DNA from: Streptomyces sp. WMMC500
GTDB lineage: Bacteria > Actinomycetota > Actinomycetes > Streptomycetales > Streptomycetaceae
Direction of reading: 5' to 3'
NCBI RefSeq assembly: GCF_027497195.1
Contig: NZ_CP114905.1
Span: forward strand, 1,364,001 to 1,428,000
DNA: 64,000 nucleotides
The notes beneath the pieces are model-generated. The model did not search any database and was not told where the DNA came from. It was given only the letters and a program-made list of their open reading frames with translations. The position numbers were made by a program, and so were the translations under genes. This document shows, piece by piece, positions 8,429 to 19,000 of this stretch. The stretch's first letter is position 1; every line of letters starts with the position of its first letter.

Positions 8429-9433
8429 TCAGCTCCGGCGCTCGAAGTTCCAGCGCTGAGTCCGCTCGTCGTTGCATTGCCACACCCGAACGTTGGCCCC
8501 GGGCACGTCGCTGCCGCCGTCGACGTCAAGGCAGAACCCCGTGCGCTCGGACACCAGCCGGTAGTCGCCCCGGCCCACGCCCTTGAGACGCCACCGCTGG
8601 GCCGGATGGTCGTTGCAGGTCCGCATCTCCACGTTGGCGCCCTTGTTGTCCGAGCCGGCGGCCACGCACAGGTCCCTGGCGGACAGCGTGTACACGTCGT
8701 TGCCGCGGTCACGCGCGGTAAACCGCTGCCCCGTCTTGTCGTTGCACGCCCACCGGGACACGTTCGTGCCGGACGTCGTGCCGGCCCCCATGCCCAGACA
8801 TCCTCTGGGGCCGCTGTGCACCCGGTAGACCTCGCCGCTGCGCAGTACCGCCCTCGCGCCTGAGGACGTCCCGGTCAGCGGGGTCCCGGTCTGCTCGGCA
8901 GACTCGCCGCCGGCCTCTTCTTCGCCGGACTCCTCGGGAGGCGGTTCCCCGACTGTCTCCTCGCCCGGCAACGCAACGCCGGGATGCTCGGCCGCTTCCT
9001 CGCCCGGCTCGTAGACCGGCTCGGCCCCCTCGTCGGTCGGCGTGTTGCTCGGCGCGTCGGGCCACTCGTCTGTCGGTTCGCCGGTCGGCTCGTCACTCGG
9101 CGCGTCTGTCGGCGGGTCTGCCGACTCCTCAGCAGCACCTGACGGAGGCAGGGGAGCGGCGGGCAGATCCACGGCGGTCGGCCCACCGTCGTCTCCGGCG
9201 AACACGGTCGTCGCCCCCCATATGGACAGCACGACGACGCCCACCGCCGCCACGCTCCAGCCCGTCGAGGTGTACACCCGTCGGCTGGGGGTCAGCCCGC
9301 GTCGGGCCAGCAGTGGGCGGCGGGCGAATGCCTGGACGAGCCTCTGCGGCTGGCTCTGCCGGTTCTGCTGGTCGGGCCGGGTGTCGCTGGCGGGCTGCTT
9401 CGGGTCGTCTGGCTGCTTCGGGTGGTTGCGCAT
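8429..9433 (-). CDS. Single-pass membrane protein with extracellular ricin-type (beta-trefoil) lectin domain
   Basis: This protein of about 334 residues has a basic, Gln/Pro-rich cytoplasmic N-terminus (about 57 residues), one membrane helix (WSVAAVGVVVLSIWGATTVF), then an acidic Pro/Thr/Glu-rich linker of about 110 residues with short PTD/PSDEP repeats. The C-terminal domain of about 135 residues is a ricin B-type beta-trefoil. Its three subdomains end in Q-x-W or a variant (GQRF, AQRWRL, TQRWNF), each with a CLGM, LCVA or FCLDVD element. Such domains bind glycans, so the protein probably sits in the membrane with a lectin head in or beyond the wall. It is the last gene of the giant-gene operon. 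An ATG at 9448 overlaps the preceding stop as ATGA, but the ATG at 9433 has GAGGAG 6 bases upstream and is preferred; the longer form would be 339 residues. Confidence 0.88.
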   Translation of the reverse strand: MRNHPKQPDDPKQPASDTRPDQQNRQSQPQRLVQAFARRPLLARRGLTPSRRVYTSTGWSVAAVGVVVLSIWGATTVFAGDDGGPTAVDLPAAPLPPSGAAEESADPPTDAPSDEPTGEPTDEWPDAPSNTPTDEGAEPVYEPGEEAAEHPGVALPGEETVGEPPPEESGEEEAGGESAEQTGTPLTGTSSGARAVLRSGEVYRVHSGPRGCLGMGAGTTSGTNVSRWACNDKTGQRFTARDRGNDVYTLSARDLCVAAGSDNKGANVEMRTCNDHPAQRWRLKGVGRGDYRLVSERTGFCLDVDGGSDVPGANVRVWQCNDERTQRWNFERRS

Positions 9434-9444
9434 GGGTCGGCTCC

Positions 9445-11715
9445 TCATGAGGTGGGAAGGGGGAGGTCTTGTTCGTCCAGAAGCATCAGCTCGCCTGCGT
9501 CGGGCTCCGTCATCTCGGAGACGCGCAGGGCCTGGCGCTCGGTCATCTGCTGGAAGAGCTGGCGGGCGGCCCGGCCGTTGCCGAACTGCTTGCCGCGCGC
9601 GCTCGCCCCGATGAAGTCCGTGAGCGACTTCCGGGCCGCGTCGCTGAGCTGGTACCTGTGCCTACGGGCGTGGTGCTCGACGATCTGCACCAGCTCGTCG
9701 TCGGTGTAGTCCGCGAATTGCAGGGCGCGGGTGAAGCGGGAGGCCAGGCCGGGGTTCGAGCTGATGAAACGCTCCATGTCGGCGGGGTATCCGGCGGCGA
9801 TCACCACGACCTCGTCGCGGTGATCCTCCATCAGCTTCACCAGGGTGGCGATGGACTCCTGGCCGAAGTCCTGGGCCACTCCGGGCAGTGCCAGCGCGTA
9901 TGCCTCGTCGATGAACAGCACACCTCCGCGCGCCCGCTCGAACGCCTCGGTGGTCTTCGGCCCGGTATGGCCGACGTACTCGCCGACCAGGGCGCTGCGG
10001 TCCACCTCGACCAGGTGGCCCTTCCCAAGAAGGCCGAGGGCGTGCAGCAGCCGCCCGTAGAGGCGGGCCACGGTGGTCTTGCCGGTGCCGGGGTTGCCGG
10101 CGAACACCAGATGACGGCTCAGCGGCGGCGCCGGCAGCCCCGCCTGCTGCCGCAGCCGGACGGTCTGCATCAGCTTGACCATCCCGCCGACGTCCCGTTT
10201 GACGTTGTCGAGACCGACCAACTCGTCCAGCTCCGCGAGCAACTCCGGCAGCGAGGCGGGTGTGGGCTCGGGCGGGACGGAAGCCTGCCCCTCGCCCGGC
10301 CTCCCACTCGACGCCGGGACTGCTCCGTGCGGCCCGCCAACGGAGCCGGCCGGGTGGGCCTCTGCGCCCGCGTGCGGTGACTTCGCGCCCGCGAGGGGCG
10401 GTTGTGTCGGCTCGCCGCCCCCGGTGTGACCGGCGCTCCCGGTGCCCGTGCCCGCGGGTAGGCGGGAGGTGGCGACGTTCACCGAGACGCAGCTTTCGAA
10501 GACCGGCTCGGCCCCCTCCGCCACTGTGACGTCCTGGGCGGCGTTGAAGACGCGGCACCCCTGGAAGCTGGGCGCGGCGCCCCTGGCCACGTGCAGCGCC
10601 GGGAAGGCGGTGGCGGTCACGTCGCAGTGGTCGAAGGCCCCGCGCGCGGTCTCCCCGACCAGGACGCCGTGCTTGCCCGTCCTGGCGATCCGCACGGCCC
10701 GCAGCCGCGCGTCCGCGCCGGACGCCAGCTCGACGCCGTTGCCCTTGTGCCCCATGAACGAGCAGTGCAGCAGCACGGATTCCTCGGTGGACCGCAGCCG
10801 CGCACCGGTCTCTCCGCCGGTCACCCGGACGCCCCGCATCATGAGCCGGGACTGATCACGTACCTCGACGCCCGAAAGCCTGGCGTCGGCCAGCGTGCTC
10901 TCGTCAATCAGGGCCCGCGCCGTGTGGTCCAGCCGTACGCCGGACCGGGCCGCGTTCTCCACTCGGCAGTCTGTCAGCAGTGCCTCGGCGTTGTCCTGCA
11001 CCAGCACACCGTTGCGGCCCGCGCCGAACAGGCCGCTGCCGCGCAGCAGGATCCGGGAGGAGTCCCGGGCCCGCAACGCGGAGCCCGAGCCACCGTGGAC
11101 GCGCAGCAGATCGGCCCGGAGGATCGCGCTACCGGACACGGCGACGCCGATGCCCTCCACTCCCTGGATCGCGGTGTCCTCCAGGCGGGCGAGGGCATCG
11201 CCGGTCAGATGCAGTGCGGTGTGCCGGGCCGCGCGCAGGCGGCTGCGCCGGATCACCAGGACGCCGCCGGCCGTGGGGTCGGCCAGTTGGGCGGACAGGT
11301 CGTCGTCCAGGGGGATCTCGCCGACCGGCACGTCCGGAGGGGGCGTCGGGTTGCGGGAGCCCACTACCTCCACCCGGCCGCCGGTGACGGTGCACTCGGC
11401 CAGGGTCAGGCCCGCCGCGTCCTCCACCTGCAACACCGCTTCGGCCGGGTCGGCTCCGCGCACCACCAGACCCCGCAGGCGGCAGTCGGGCGCCGCCACG
11501 GTCAGCGGACCGGCCGCGGCCGGCACCGCGATGGTGACCGAGCCGTCGCCGTAGTGCGGCTTCAGAGTCACCCGCCGGACCAGGCGGAACGATTCCGCGT
11601 ACTCGCCGGGATCGATGCTGATGACCGCGCCGGTCGGGGCGGCACTCAGCGCGTCGGTGATGGTCCGGTGGGCACCCCTGCTGCGAGGCGACACGCGGAT
11701 CGGCTCAAGCGTCAT
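9445..11715 (-). CDS. Right-handed beta-helix / EccA-like AAA+ ATPase fusion, type VII secretion-associated
   Basis: The C-terminal third of this 756-residue protein is a CbxX/CfxQ-type AAA+ ATPase like the EccA proteins of ESX loci. Walker A GNPGTGKTT begins at residue 540, Walker B VLFIDEAYAL is near 600, and NPGLASRF near 655 carries the likely arginine finger. EccA proteins normally have an N-terminal TPR domain. Here residues 1-410 are instead a pectate-lyase-like right-handed beta-helix made of repeated turns (ARLEDTAIQG, ILRADLLRVHG, ALIDESTLADARLSGVEV). A Pro/Gly/Ala-rich linker (about 410-480) joins the two. The ATG overlaps the giant gene's stop as ATGA, with AAGGAG upstream. The coupling suggests that it remodels, escorts or releases the giant protein; that role is inference. 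Confidence 0.9.
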   Translation of the reverse strand: MTLEPIRVSPRSRGAHRTITDALSAAPTGAVISIDPGEYAESFRLVRRVTLKPHYGDGSVTIAVPAAAGPLTVAAPDCRLRGLVVRGADPAEAVLQVEDAAGLTLAECTVTGGRVEVVGSRNPTPPPDVPVGEIPLDDDLSAQLADPTAGGVLVIRRSRLRAARHTALHLTGDALARLEDTAIQGVEGIGVAVSGSAILRADLLRVHGGSGSALRARDSSRILLRGSGLFGAGRNGVLVQDNAEALLTDCRVENAARSGVRLDHTARALIDESTLADARLSGVEVRDQSRLMMRGVRVTGGETGARLRSTEESVLLHCSFMGHKGNGVELASGADARLRAVRIARTGKHGVLVGETARGAFDHCDVTATAFPALHVARGAAPSFQGCRVFNAAQDVTVAEGAEPVFESCVSVNVATSRLPAGTGTGSAGHTGGGEPTQPPLAGAKSPHAGAEAHPAGSVGGPHGAVPASSGRPGEGQASVPPEPTPASLPELLAELDELVGLDNVKRDVGGMVKLMQTVRLRQQAGLPAPPLSRHLVFAGNPGTGKTTVARLYGRLLHALGLLGKGHLVEVDRSALVGEYVGHTGPKTTEAFERARGGVLFIDEAYALALPGVAQDFGQESIATLVKLMEDHRDEVVVIAAGYPADMERFISSNPGLASRFTRALQFADYTDDELVQIVEHHARRHRYQLSDAARKSLTDFIGASARGKQFGNGRAARQLFQQMTERQALRVSEMTEPDAGELMLLDEQDLPLPTS

Positions 11716-13047
11716 GTGTCCTGCTCTCCTTGTTCGCCGTTCGCGTCGACTGTGCTGCCCGTCCGGGGCACGTCGCTCGTGGGCCCGAGCACGGGCAGCG
11801 TGACGGGCGGGGGCAGGGCATCTGCTTCCGTCGGGTCGACCTCGGGCGGTTTCCCGGCGCCCAGCCAGGTGAGGTTCGCCGCGTCGCGGACCGTGGGCAC
11901 GAGCACGAGAACCACCAGCGACTTGTCCCCCAGCTTGCCGAGGGCAGGGACGACCAGGATGTCGACGGGCCCTCCCCGTTGGTACCAGCGGGCGGCGGCG
12001 GTGTTCTGGAACGTGTATCTCGCGACGCCGCTGCTGACCGATCCGATCCCGGCACCGGCTGCGAACATGGACGCCAGCTTGGCCGCCTCCGCCGTCGAGA
12101 CCTCGTGCCGGTTGCCTTCGGAATCCCGCACGCCGAAGACCTCGGTGGCGGCGAAGTTGCCCACGAACGCGCTGAGCGGGCTGAGCACGAGACCGTCGCG
12201 GAGGAAGGTGTAGGTCCCGGCGCGCCAGCGAAGGGGATGGGTGCTCGCCGTCCAGTCGCCCGTCCAGCTCTCGTTGACCTGACGCACGTGGGCGGACCGG
12301 CCCATGTCCTGCTGGTTGAGTCCCGACACGAGCGTGGTGCGGTGCGCGAGAAGGCTCTGGCCGGAGATGGCGCCTCCCCTGATCCCGCCGGAGATGGCCG
12401 CCACCAGCGCGGCATAGGCGGCGTCCATGCCGGTGAGCGGCCCGGGCAGGATGCCGATGATGGCCAGGTTCATGGCGAAGTCGAGGACGAACTCCTGGAC
12501 GAAAACGAGGACGCCGTACTGGCCGCTCTTGAAGACGAACGGGGTGTAGCTCGACTCGCCGTTCACCGGCGGTCCCCAGAGCGAGCGGTGAGGCTGGGAC
12601 ATCATCTCCCAGAAGCCCCGGATCTCGGTGAGCGAGTCGATGTAGTGGGTCGAGCGGGACGAGAGCAGGAGCGGGCCATGGTACTGCTCCGCACCGGGCA
12701 CGAACGAGGCCGCGGGCCGCTCCCGGACGAATCCGACGTTCGACCGCTCGGTGACCACCCTTTGCTCCCCCGCGCTTCCGGTGACGTACCGGCGCCAGCT
12801 TCCGGTGTCGAAGGCCAGCTCCACGAGGGTCCCGTCCGGCAGTGGCCGCCTGGCGCGGAAGACCGCGCCGTCCTCAAACTCATCCCAGGCTCCGGACCGG
12901 ACGGCGCCCCCTCTTTCGTCATCGTCGAAGTCCCGGTACAGACGAACGCGGATCGGCGCGTCGTTGAGGAACCGGCGCACCCGGCCGCCGACGGGACGGG
13001 GGATCTCCTGGGCGATCTGATGCGATACGGTGCCGACCTCAGCCGCT
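11712..13047 (-). other. C-terminal hydrophobic region of the giant protein (about residues 15387-15831)
   Basis: This last part is not built from the repeats. It contains hydrophobic stretches around residues 15560-15612 (VLVFVQEFVLDFAMNLAIIG and an Ala/Gly-rich AALVAAISGG) and 15746-15775 (DKSLVVLVLVPTV), then a Pro/acidic tail. It could be a membrane-inserting or pore-like end. I recognise no nuclease, deaminase, ADP-ribosyltransferase or other toxin signature. Confidence 0.6.
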
Positions 13048-16000
13048 GCCCCGGACGACGCCGGCAGCGACTCGTACGAGACGGTTCGTGCGCCGGACGA
13101 CGGCGGCAGCGAGTCGTGTGTGATCGCTCTTGCCCCGGACGACGACGACAGCGAGCCCTCCGTGATCGCTCTTGACCCGGACGACGACGACAGCGAGCCC
13201 TGCCTGATCGCTCTCGCCTCGGACGGCGCCGACGCCTCGGAGGGACTGCGGTACCAGTCCTCCCATCGGGCACCGGGCTGCCAGCCGTCCAACTGCCGGG
13301 AGCCGTCGAACCAGACGCGCACCCTGTCGGACTGCGCGCTGCGGTCCCGGTCCGTGCCGCGGCGGTCGAGCCTGCGCCACTGCCAGTTCTCCACGACCTC
13401 GTGGTCGGCCATCCGCCATGCCTGGACGCCGAAGCCTTCACCGAGCAGCCGGTACTCGCGGATCAGCCGGCCGTCAGGCCCGAAATCCCGATACGACTCC
13501 CCGTCGTAGTAGTTGGTGTGGTCGAACTGGTTCCTGGCGGCCAGCGTCCGGGTGCCGGTGGCGTCCGTGCCCTCGACGGTCCAGGTCGCCCGGCCCTCAC
13601 CTGTCCGCACGCCGATGACCCGCACTTCGGCGAAGACCCCGGCGTCCGGCGAGGGGGACGGCCAGGTGTCAGCGCGGGCGATCACCGCGCCGCGGTGGTC
13701 GTGGAGCGTCCAGTCGCCCTCTCGGTATCCGGGTGCCAGTCCCATTACCGGCCGCCGTGGTGGCCCGGCACTGGTGGTGGCTGCGTGGCCAACGCGCATC
13801 GAATCGTGCAGCCTGTCGTCGGAATGGAGAGCTATTCCGAGGAATCGCGTCCCGGAGCGCGGGTGGTAGTCGAGGTAGGAACCGTCCTTGAATCCCATCC
13901 GGACGACGTGCCACACCTGGTTCGGGTTGGGCGTGTACCAGTCATCATGGCGCAGGTTGACCCGGTCCTGCCACAGCACGTCGTCGGAGGTCTTACCGCT
14001 GCCGGCGGGCGGTTCGACGGCGCGCAGGTCGTTCCTGTGGAAAGTCCGGTGGCCCATCAAACGCTCCCGGCCCCGCGCGGTTTCCGACCAGGGCAGGTAG
14101 CTGCGGACCCGGGCCGCTCCCGGCGGCAGGGTGACGGCTGGGCCGACCGTGAGGCGGTTCCCGTTGGCCAGCTCGCGTGTCTCCCCTTCCCAGGAAACCT
14201 CGCCCGGGGTGCGGCGGACGGATCGGGTACCGCCCGGGCCGTGGAATTCGACCCCCGACTCCTCGCCCTGCCGCCAGGTGAACGTCTGGAACCTGCTGTC
14301 CAGCGTCCAGCGGGCCCGGGGGCTTTCTCCGGCATAGCGGCTCTGACGGGGCAGCAGGAAGTCGGGCAGCAGTGCGTTGCGCCACAGCCGGGGTCCTGCC
14401 CCGATGTCGCGGAAGTCACCCGAGCTGGCCAGGCGGAACAGGATGGGCGGGCGCTGTTCGGCGTGCCGGTGAACCTCCAGGAAATCCCCGTTGGACAGAG
14501 TCTTGCCCCAACTGATCCGCTGGCCCTCGGGTGAGAGCACTTGCCAGTTGCCTGTCGGCAGACCGTCGCCGCCCAGTTCGTACGACGTGAAGCTTCGAAT
14601 ACCGTGCCGGGTCAGCGGTCCCTTCTTGATCTCAACCTCTGTGAACGTCCCCCTGCGCGGGTCGGGCATGCGGTCGACATAGCCGAGTCCGAACCGGCCC
14701 CAGGTGCGCTCGCCCTGGGCCACCAGCCGGTTGCCCTCGTCGAAGCGATACCACCCTCCCGTCGCCGGCTCCAGCATCCGACCGGTGTGCCGGGAGGCCA
14801 GGACATAGCCGCCGTCCGGCATCCGCCGGAAGTGGTGCACCGGTCCCTGATCGGCCCTGCGCAGGTGGTTGAGCTCGTGGTAGTCGAGCCAACTGTTGCG
14901 GCTGACGCCATGAATCCGGATGCCGTGGTCGACCACCTGGCCCTGCGGGGTCACCTCCGACCACCGCCTCCGCTCCGTCAGCCCCCAGGGAACGCCGGCC
15001 CGGCGGTCGACGAAGCCGACCAGGCTTCCGGCCTCGTTGGCGTCCAGCGTGTGGTAGCCGCCCGGCAGCGGCCGGCGCTCGAAGACGAAGCTGTGGTCGT
15101 ACGCCATCAGCCGCACGAACCCCTGACCCGACCCGACGGTGCTGCCCACGCCACGGTCCAGCCATGGCGCCGGCCTAGGCGGAGGTGCGCCGTCGCGCCA
15201 GCGCTCCCACGTCATGCCGTCCAGGGCCCCGTTCTCGCGGTAGCGGTAGCTGAGTTGGAAGTACTGGCCGGGCACGGGGTCTCGCCGGTGGACAGGATTG
15301 ATCCGCTGCTCCAGGAGCCGACCGTTCCCGTCGTACAGCTTGTACTCGCCGCCCCAGCCCGCGATGCGGTAGCCATCGCCCACCCGCTCGATTCCCTGAT
15401 GCGGAACTCGGCCGTCGCGCAGTTCACCGTCGAGCAGCCGTAGATCGTTCAGGTCCAGATACCGGCTTCCCCGGGCGTCCGAGAGTTCGGCGACGACGTA
15501 CCTCCGTACGAGACCTTCTGCGCCGGGTGTCCGGACGACTCGGACGCCGTCCAGCGGCCGGACGCGGCCGCGCAACGGGACGATCTCGTACTCCAGCCGG
15601 CCGTCGGGATCGTAGAGCCTGACGATGTCGGCCTTGCGCGCACGGAAGCCGCGGTCCGGTTCGCCGTTCGCGGAGCGGGGCGTGACCACGACTTGGGGGA
15701 CGACCCTGAACTCACTGTCCAGCAGTTCGTAGGAGCGGTACTCCGTGCCGTGGTGAGCCATCCTGTGGACCCGGACGTGGATGCCGGGATTCGGCTCGCC
15801 GGTGAGCCGCGTGGCGTCGTAGCGGAATGCGCCGCTGGCGCCGTCGAAGAGGGTGACGGTGTCGTCGCCGTGGCGGCGCCACAGCAGATCGCCGTTGCGG
15901 AGCTGCTGGATGGTCACGCCGTCGATCTCCTGCCCGTCCGCGCGACGCGGCGCAGGCTCAAGCCCGGGGCCGTAGATGCGCGTGTAGGCGTAGCCGACGG

Positions 16001-19000
16001 TCTGGGGAGTACCGTCGCCGTCGGGCCGGGTGAGGGTGGTGACACCGGGGCGGCTCACGCCGCCGGTACTCGGGTCGAGGACGAGGTGGACGCGGTGGTC
16101 GCGGATCCGGACCTGGACGCGCATTTCGCCATCATGCTGGGGGGTAAGGGTGACAGGACCCTCGGTTTGGCCGGTGAGGCGTGCCGGGCGGGCGGCATCG
16201 ACCGGGATGGTCAGTTCCCGGCCGTCGAGACGGCCGCCGCGGATGGTGATCTGCCACGCGGTGAGGCTGCCGTCGCTCCCGTGGATCCATGCGCGGCTGG
16301 AGAGCCAGTCGGTGACCGTGTACGAGGTTCCGTCCCAGTGGAGGTCGCGACGTGGCACCGGGCCACCGCTGACGCCGTGCAGCCTCGGCTCGCGCGAGGC
16401 GTCGCCGAAGGGCCGGAAGGCGAACTCATCGGCCGCGCCGGCTCCTCGGCCGGTCAACGGCAGCGCCGTGCCCTGGAAGTCGCCCACGGGGCTCACCACG
16501 ATGTGTGGCCGGCCTGCCTCCGCACCGATCCGGAAGCCCTTGTCCGCCTGCGTTTCGACCCCGATGTGCGACCGCTGCCCGCTCCGCGTGAGCAGGTGCG
16601 CGGTCGGCGTGCCGTCGGGATCGGACACCACCAGTCGCTGTCCGTCGACCGCGCTGCCGCCCCGGATCTCGTGCGTCGTCCGGACCAAGCTGCCGTGCAG
16701 TGCGCCCGGGCCGCCGTCGATCCGGTACTCCTTCGCGGTGCCCCCCACGGTCACCATGAACAGGTCACCGGGCTCGTCACCGTCCAGGGGGTAGCGCACC
16801 TGGGCCATGGGCACCCGCACGTCCTGGCCCGGGCGGAACTGCGCGTAGTACAGACCGTGCTCGTTTTCCGGGCTCCGCGCCAGGGTGGCGAATCCGCCCG
16901 CGCCGGCCCATAGCTGGATCGCCACGATGTCGTGGCTGAGGCGGCCGGTGTCGTCCAGCACCGCCGGGTTCCCTCCGGGCATGTCCACGCGGAAGTTGAG
17001 GTCTTCCAGCAGCCGGACCTCGACGGCCGGTACCGCCTCGCCCTGCGCATCCACTACCCGGGCGGCTTGCCGGGCGCCGGGCACCAGGAGGCGCTTCCCG
17101 TCCAGGGGCGACCCGCCCCGGATCGTGTGCACGTCGTGCAGCCAGCCGCCGTCGAGGGTGTGCACGGCCTCGGTGTGGGGCGTCTCCGCCCGGCGGATCC
17201 GGAAGGTGTCTCCGACGCGCTCGGCCTGCGCTCCCGGGCGGACCTCGCCGTTGCCGTCCCGGAGCGTGGGAGCGCCGCGGCCAAGCGGCTCGAAGATGAA
17301 GTCCTGCTCATCCGGCTCGGGTGTACCCGAACGCGGCGCCGCTTCGACGACCCGGAGGTTTGCCGTCCCGGCATCGTCGACGACGACGTGCCGCCCGTCG
17401 AGCGAGACACGGAAGGCACCCTCGTCGGCGAGCCGCGTGACGGCGTGGGTGACCGTGGTGGCGCTCCCGTCCGGCGCGACCCGCACCAGGCTCGGGATGG
17501 CCTCCGGTCGGGTCGCGTCGAACCGCAGATGTGTCCGCTCGAAACCGTGCACGGTCAGCGGAACCCATCGCTCGGAGTGGATGGTCTCCCCGTCCCGGAG
17601 CACCCGCAGCGCGTCACCCTCGCCGGCCGGCTCGTGGCGCACGGTCAGCGCTCCCGTCCCCTCGGGCGAGGTCAGCGCGGCGTCCCGCAACCGCCCCGTC
17701 TCCGGGTCGAAACGGGCCTCAAGCCGGACACCCGCCATCCGGGGCACCCCGAACGACCCCGACGCCGGCTGACGTGGAGGGGCTGCGCCGTCACGGTCGA
17801 AGTGCCAGTCGATCCTGTGCACCGCGAGGACCACGGGGTTGTACGCGCCGTCCCCGGCATCATCCGGCGCGGCCCTGACCACCGCACCCTCGCCCGCACC
17901 CACCACGAACCGATGCCCACCCGCCTCAAGAAGGAACTCCCCCCCACCCCCACGCCGCGACATCGCAACCCCCTCCACCACCCCCCCGTTCCCGTCGACC
18001 AGATACGGCCCACGCCCACCCTCACCAGCCACCACATACCAGCCATGCAACGCCTCACCCACCACCACAGAGCCATCCGCCCCGTGCACCGCCGCACTCT
18101 CACCCTCCACCACCGGCGACGCCACAAACCGATGCCCGCCGATCCCCCGCGCCTCATGCGTAAGCCGGCCCTCACCATCGACCACCACCGGATCCCGGCC
18201 CGGAACACTCACCAGATACCGGTCATCAAACTGCGCCAACCGCACCGCCGCACCACCGGGCACCGGCTCCCCATCCACCGCCCGCACCACCAGCGGCAGA
18301 TCATCCACATCCTCCGGAATCACCAGCCGTACATCACCCCACCCCTCATCCAGCCGACCACCCGACAACACCCACGACTCCCCCACCAACAACCCGTCGC
18401 CCGCATAGAAACGCACACCCCCGCCCGCACCCTCCAACCGCAACCACGCATCCGCCAACCACACCCCATCCCCCGGCCCACCCACCCCAGAACCCACCAG
18501 CCGGGCGAAGACCCGCCTCCCATCCGCCATCGTGGTCAGCTCGTGCGTAACGGTCGGCGAAACACCGGCGAAGTCCACCACCCCGCTCCGGCCATCCACG
18601 TCCACCACAAACCTGCTCTCGAACGGCTCACCCCCCAGCGGAATCACTTGCGCCTCGGCGGTACTGCCGTCCGCACCGACCACCACCGACGGGTACGCGT
18701 CGTTCTCCGCGAACACCAGCCGGTTGCCGCCGCCGATCAGGCCGTCCAGCCCTCCGCCGTCAAGGACACGGCCGACGCTGGAGACGGCGGCACCAGCGCC
18801 GGAGGCGGTTGCGAGGCTCGCCGCGTCGATGGAGGTCAGGCGGGTGTCGAAGTCCGGCCTCTCCACGGCGATCAGGTCGCCGCCGATCGTGGCCCGGCCC
18901 GGCATGTGCTCGCCGGTCCACCGGTACAGTTCTCCGTACCCCCTGCCCGACTCCCCCGGGATCAGGACGAGCAGGCTCTCGCCATCGCCTTCGACCAGGT

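Noticed and set aside
13048..13215. 42-bp direct repeats as a CRISPR array
   Set aside because: The units are contiguous without spacers and encode in-frame protein repeats; no cas genes were seen.
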